A DNA stretch of 25,552 nucleotides from Actinomycetes bacterium (GTDB taxonomy: Bacteria; Actinomycetota; Acidimicrobiia; Acidimicrobiales; CADCSY01). The DNA lies in contig JAODBP010000192.1 in NCBI GenBank assembly GCA_025464025.1, positions 1 through 25,552 of the forward strand. Reading direction: 5' to 3'. The first letter of the stretch is position 1. Every line of letters starts with the position of its first letter. Positions 23,527-25,552 of this stretch are shown piece by piece. Below the pieces are notes generated by a model. The model saw nothing but the letters and a program-made list of their open reading frames with translations. It did not search any database and was not told the DNA's origin. A program made the translations under genes and the position numbers.

Positions 23527-24465
23527 TCAGTCCTTGTGGCGCAGCGACAGGCCGCGCTCGTCGAGCTTCTGGATGACCTCGTCGAGCGACTTCTGGCCGA
23601 AGTTGGTGATGGCCAGGAGATCATCCTCGGTCTTCTCGAGGAGCTCGCCGACCGTGTTCACCTGGGCCCGCTTGAGGCAGTTCCGCGGGCGCTCGGACAG
23701 GTCGAGGTCCTCGATCGGGAGGTCGAGGTCGGGCGAACCGGCGGTCACGCCACCGACCTCGCCGAGCTCGAGGCCCTGGGGGGCCTCGCTCATGTCGGCG
23801 ACCAGGGCCACCAGCGAGCGGAGCGTGTCGCCGGCCGAGGCCAGGGCCTCGCGGGGGGCGATCGAGCCGTCGGTCTCGATGTCGAGCACGAGGCGGTCGA
23901 AGTTCGTCGACTGCTCCACGCGAGTGGGCTCGACGTCGAACGTGACCCGGCGGACCGGCGAGAAGATCGAGTCGACCGGGATGACGCCGATCGTCGAGGA
24001 CTTCTTGTTGCGGTCGGCGGAGACGTAGCCCCGGCCCCGCTCGACGGTGATGTCGATGGCGAGGCGGCCCTTGCCGTTCAGGGTGGCGAGGTGGAGGGCC
24101 GGGTTGAGGATCTCCACGTCGGCCGTCGTCTGGATGTCACCGGCGGTGATGTCGGCCGGGCCCCGCACGTCGAGGCGCAGGGTGACGGCCTCGTCGCTGG
24201 TGCAGGTGAGCACCAGGTCCTTGAGGTTCAGGATGATGTCGGTGACGTCCTCGGTGACGCCCGCGATGGTGGAGAACTCGTGCAGGGCATCGTCGAACCG
24301 GACCTGCGTGACCGCGGCGCCGGGGATCGACGACAGCAGGGTGCGACGGAGCGAGTTGCCGAGCGTGTGGCCGAAGCCCGGCTCGAGGGGGCCGACCGCG
24401 AACCGCTGACGGTTCGCGGCGGCCTCTTCGAGGGCCTCGACGGTGGGGCGCTGCATGACCAGCAT
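23527..24465 (-). CDS. rpoA: DNA-directed RNA polymerase subunit alpha
   Basis: The alpha subunit dimer nucleates RNA polymerase assembly and its C-terminal domain contacts UP elements and activators. The 312-aa product shows FAVGPLEPGFGHTLGNSLRR and TLLSSIPGAAVTQVRFDDAL in the N-terminal domain (to about 230), a linker, and the C-terminal domain (about 245-305) with LDLSERPRNCLKRAQVNTVG and the helix-hairpin-helix LAITNFGQKSLDEVIQKL. ATG 24465 (MLVMQRPTVEALEE) is preferred, with AAGGACG upstream; the open frame continues upstream only as a shadow of rpsD. It lies 29 bases after rpsD. Confidence 0.97.
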   Translation of the reverse strand: MLVMQRPTVEALEEAAANRQRFAVGPLEPGFGHTLGNSLRRTLLSSIPGAAVTQVRFDDALHEFSTIAGVTEDVTDIILNLKDLVLTCTSDEAVTLRLDVRGPADITAGDIQTTADVEILNPALHLATLNGKGRLAIDITVERGRGYVSADRNKKSSTIGVIPVDSIFSPVRRVTFDVEPTRVEQSTNFDRLVLDIETDGSIAPREALASAGDTLRSLVALVADMSEAPQGLELGEVGGVTAGSPDLDLPIEDLDLSERPRNCLKRAQVNTVGELLEKTEDDLLAITNFGQKSLDEVIQKLDERGLSLRHKD

Positions 24466-24494
24466 CGGGACGTCCTTGAGAAGGTGGGGAGGGC

Positions 24495-25124
24495 TTACTT
24501 GGAGTAGAGCTCGACGATGAGCTGTTCGCGCACGGGCACGTCGATGTGCTCGCGCAGCGGCAGGTCTCGCACGGTGACCGACGACTTGTCGTTGGCCGGC
24601 TCGAGCCACGGCGGGACGGTCCGGTCGATCGTCTCGATGTTGTGGCGGATGACGATCATGGCCTTGGCCTTGTCGCGCAGCTCGACGACGTCGCCCTTGC
24701 GGACCACGTACGACGGGATGGTGACGCGGCGGCCGTTCACGTTGACGTGGCCGTGGCGCACCAGCTGGCGGGCCTGCGAGCGGCTGGAGCCCCAGCCGGC
24801 GCGGAAGGCGACGTTGTCGAGGCGCAGCTCGAGCATGCGGAGCAGGTTCTCGCCGGTGACGCCCTTCTGGCGGTTCGCCTCCTCGTAGAGGTTGCGGAAC
24901 TGCTTCTCGAGCAGCCCGTAGATGCGGCGGGCCTTCTGCTTCTCGCGGAGCTGGACCAGGTACTCGGAGTCCTTCCGGCGCAGCTGGGTGCGGCCGTGGT
25001 CACCGGGCGGGTAGGGGCGCTTCTCGATCGCGCACTTCATGGTGTCGCAGCGCGCGCCCTTGAGGAACAGCTTCATCTTCTCGCGCCGGCAGAGGCGGCA
25101 CACGGGACCGGTGTAACGAGCCAT
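24495..25124 (-). CDS. rpsD: 30S ribosomal protein S4 (zinc-binding form)
   Basis: S4 is a primary 16S rRNA-binding protein that nucleates 30S body assembly, and often regulates its own operon. The 209-aa product starts [20 protein letters not shown] and keeps four cysteines (9, 12, 26, 31) of the zinc-binding C+ type. It then shows [12 protein letters not shown], the S4 domain (about 95-155: [37 protein letters not shown]) and the C-terminal [17 protein letters not shown]. Start is ATG 25124, 3 bases after the rpsK stop. Confidence 0.98.
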   Translation of the reverse strand: MARYTGPVCRLCRREKMKLFLKGARCDTMKCAIEKRPYPPGDHGRTQLRRKDSEYLVQLREKQKARRIYGLLEKQFRNLYEEANRQKGVTGENLLRMLELRLDNVAFRAGWGSSRSQARQLVRHGHVNVNGRRVTIPSYVVRKGDVVELRDKAKAMIVIRHNIETIDRTVPPWLEPANDKSSVTVRDLPLREHIDVPVREQLIVELYSK

Positions 25125-25127
25125 GGC

Positions 25128-25526
25128 TCAGACCCTCCGACGCTTCGGCGGGCGGCAACCGTTGTGCGGCACCGGCGTGACGTCCTTGATGCCCGACACC
25201 TCGATGCCGGTGTTCATGATGGACCGGATGGCGGTCTCGCGGCCCGAGCCCGGGCCCTTGACCAGCACGTCGACCTTGCGGACGCCGTGCTCCATGGCCC
25301 GACGGGCGCACTGCTCGGCAGCCATCTGCGCCGCGAACGGCGTGGACTTCCGGGAGCCCTTGAAGCCGACGTTGCCGGCCGACGCCCAGGCGAGGACGTT
25401 GCCCTCCTGGTCGGTGATCGAGATGATCGTGTTGTTGAAGGAGCTCTTGATGTGCGCCACCCCGTAGGTGACGTTCTTCCGCTCCTTGCGGCGCGGGCGA
25501 CGACCGCCCGGCTTCGGCTTCGCCAT
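25128..25526 (-). CDS. rpsK: 30S ribosomal protein S11
   Basis: S11 sits on the 30S platform. The 132-aa product begins [19 protein letters not shown] and has [60 protein letters not shown] and the C-terminal [15 protein letters not shown], all standard. The ATG at 25526 shares one base with the upstream rpsM stop (TAATG), so translation is coupled. Confidence 0.98.
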   Translation of the reverse strand: MAKPKPGGRRPRRKERKNVTYGVAHIKSSFNNTIISITDQEGNVLAWASAGNVGFKGSRKSTPFAAQMAAEQCARRAMEHGVRKVDVLVKGPGSGRETAIRSIMNTGIEVSGIKDVTPVPHNGCRPPKRRRV

Positions 25527-25552
25527 TACTTGCGCACCTTCTTCTTGCCGGC
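25526..25552 (-). CDS. rpsM: 30S ribosomal protein S13, last residues only
   Basis: Only the final eight codons (AGKKKVRK) and a TAA are inside the window. The lysine/arginine-rich C-terminus and the position directly upstream of rpsK match S13, whose basic tail contacts P-site tRNA. The bulk of the gene lies beyond base 25552. The assignment rests mainly on synteny. Confidence 0.85.
   Translation of the reverse strand, partial: AGKKKVRK

Noticed and set aside
22300..24507. Plus-strand open frame of 735 codons opposite truA-rplQ-rpoA
   Set aside because: The opposite strand encodes conserved ribosomal-operon proteins. The plus-strand translation is low-complexity shadow sequence.

Overview
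The window is chromosomal DNA from a high-GC actinobacterium. The evidence is compact, mostly minus-strand housekeeping operons, frequent GTG starts, a perfect CIRCE element on groES-groEL, and a gene order that matches the block Rv3417c to Rv3460c of Mycobacterium tuberculosis as I recall it (groEL-groES-tsaD-rimI-tsaB-tsaE-alr-nnr-acpS-glmS-glmM-rpsI-rplM-truA-rplQ-rpoA-rpsD-rpsK-rpsM). The style of the genes suggests class Acidimicrobiia, but that is inference. No rRNA, tRNA or CRISPR array was seen, and no gene-free stretch exceeds 300 bases.

Layout. 1-822: start of groEL, groES, CIRCE and promoter, then a hairpin. 822-3569: the t6A tRNA-modification operon tsaE-tsaB-rimI-tsaD. 3592-4257: ung, divergent from tsaE. 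4245-7701: an island between ung and the alr operon. It holds a 3.2-kb IS1595-family-like transposon with 36-bp terminal inverted repeats, a transposase broken by one in-frame TAG, and cargo: an unrecognised 197-aa protein, an XRE-ImmA metallopeptidase, a 46-aa acidic peptide and a 68-aa two-helix membrane protein. The island is bracketed by an 18-bp exact direct repeat copied from the 3' end of ung. 7720-15159: a tightly overlapping operon marR, a giant GlmS-like protein, acpS, nnr, a CBS protein, alr and a small membrane protein. 15197-16015: a TauD-type dioxygenase divergent from marR. 16032-18083: a chemoreceptor. 18146-20344: rplM-rpsI-glmM. 20453-21646: ilvA on the plus strand. 21654-22301: a dihydrofolate-reductase-like protein. 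22357-25552: rpsM-rpsK-rpsD-rpoA-rplQ-truA.

How the genes work together. TsaE, TsaB and TsaD form the threonylcarbamoyl-transfer machine for t6A37, with RimI embedded in the same operon. GlmM, the GlmS-like protein and Alr all feed peptidoglycan precursor synthesis. AcpS activates acyl carrier protein and Nnr repairs damaged NAD(P)H. The alpha-operon genes supply ribosome and RNA polymerase subunits.

Most noteworthy points: the cargo operon on the transposon, driven by a near-consensus promoter whose -10 box lies inside a 23-bp palindrome ending at a leaderless ATG; the att-like duplication of the ung 3' end; the 1129-aa GlmS variant with a large insertion inside its amidotransferase domain and an extra C-terminal domain; and acpS, which appears to start at CTG.
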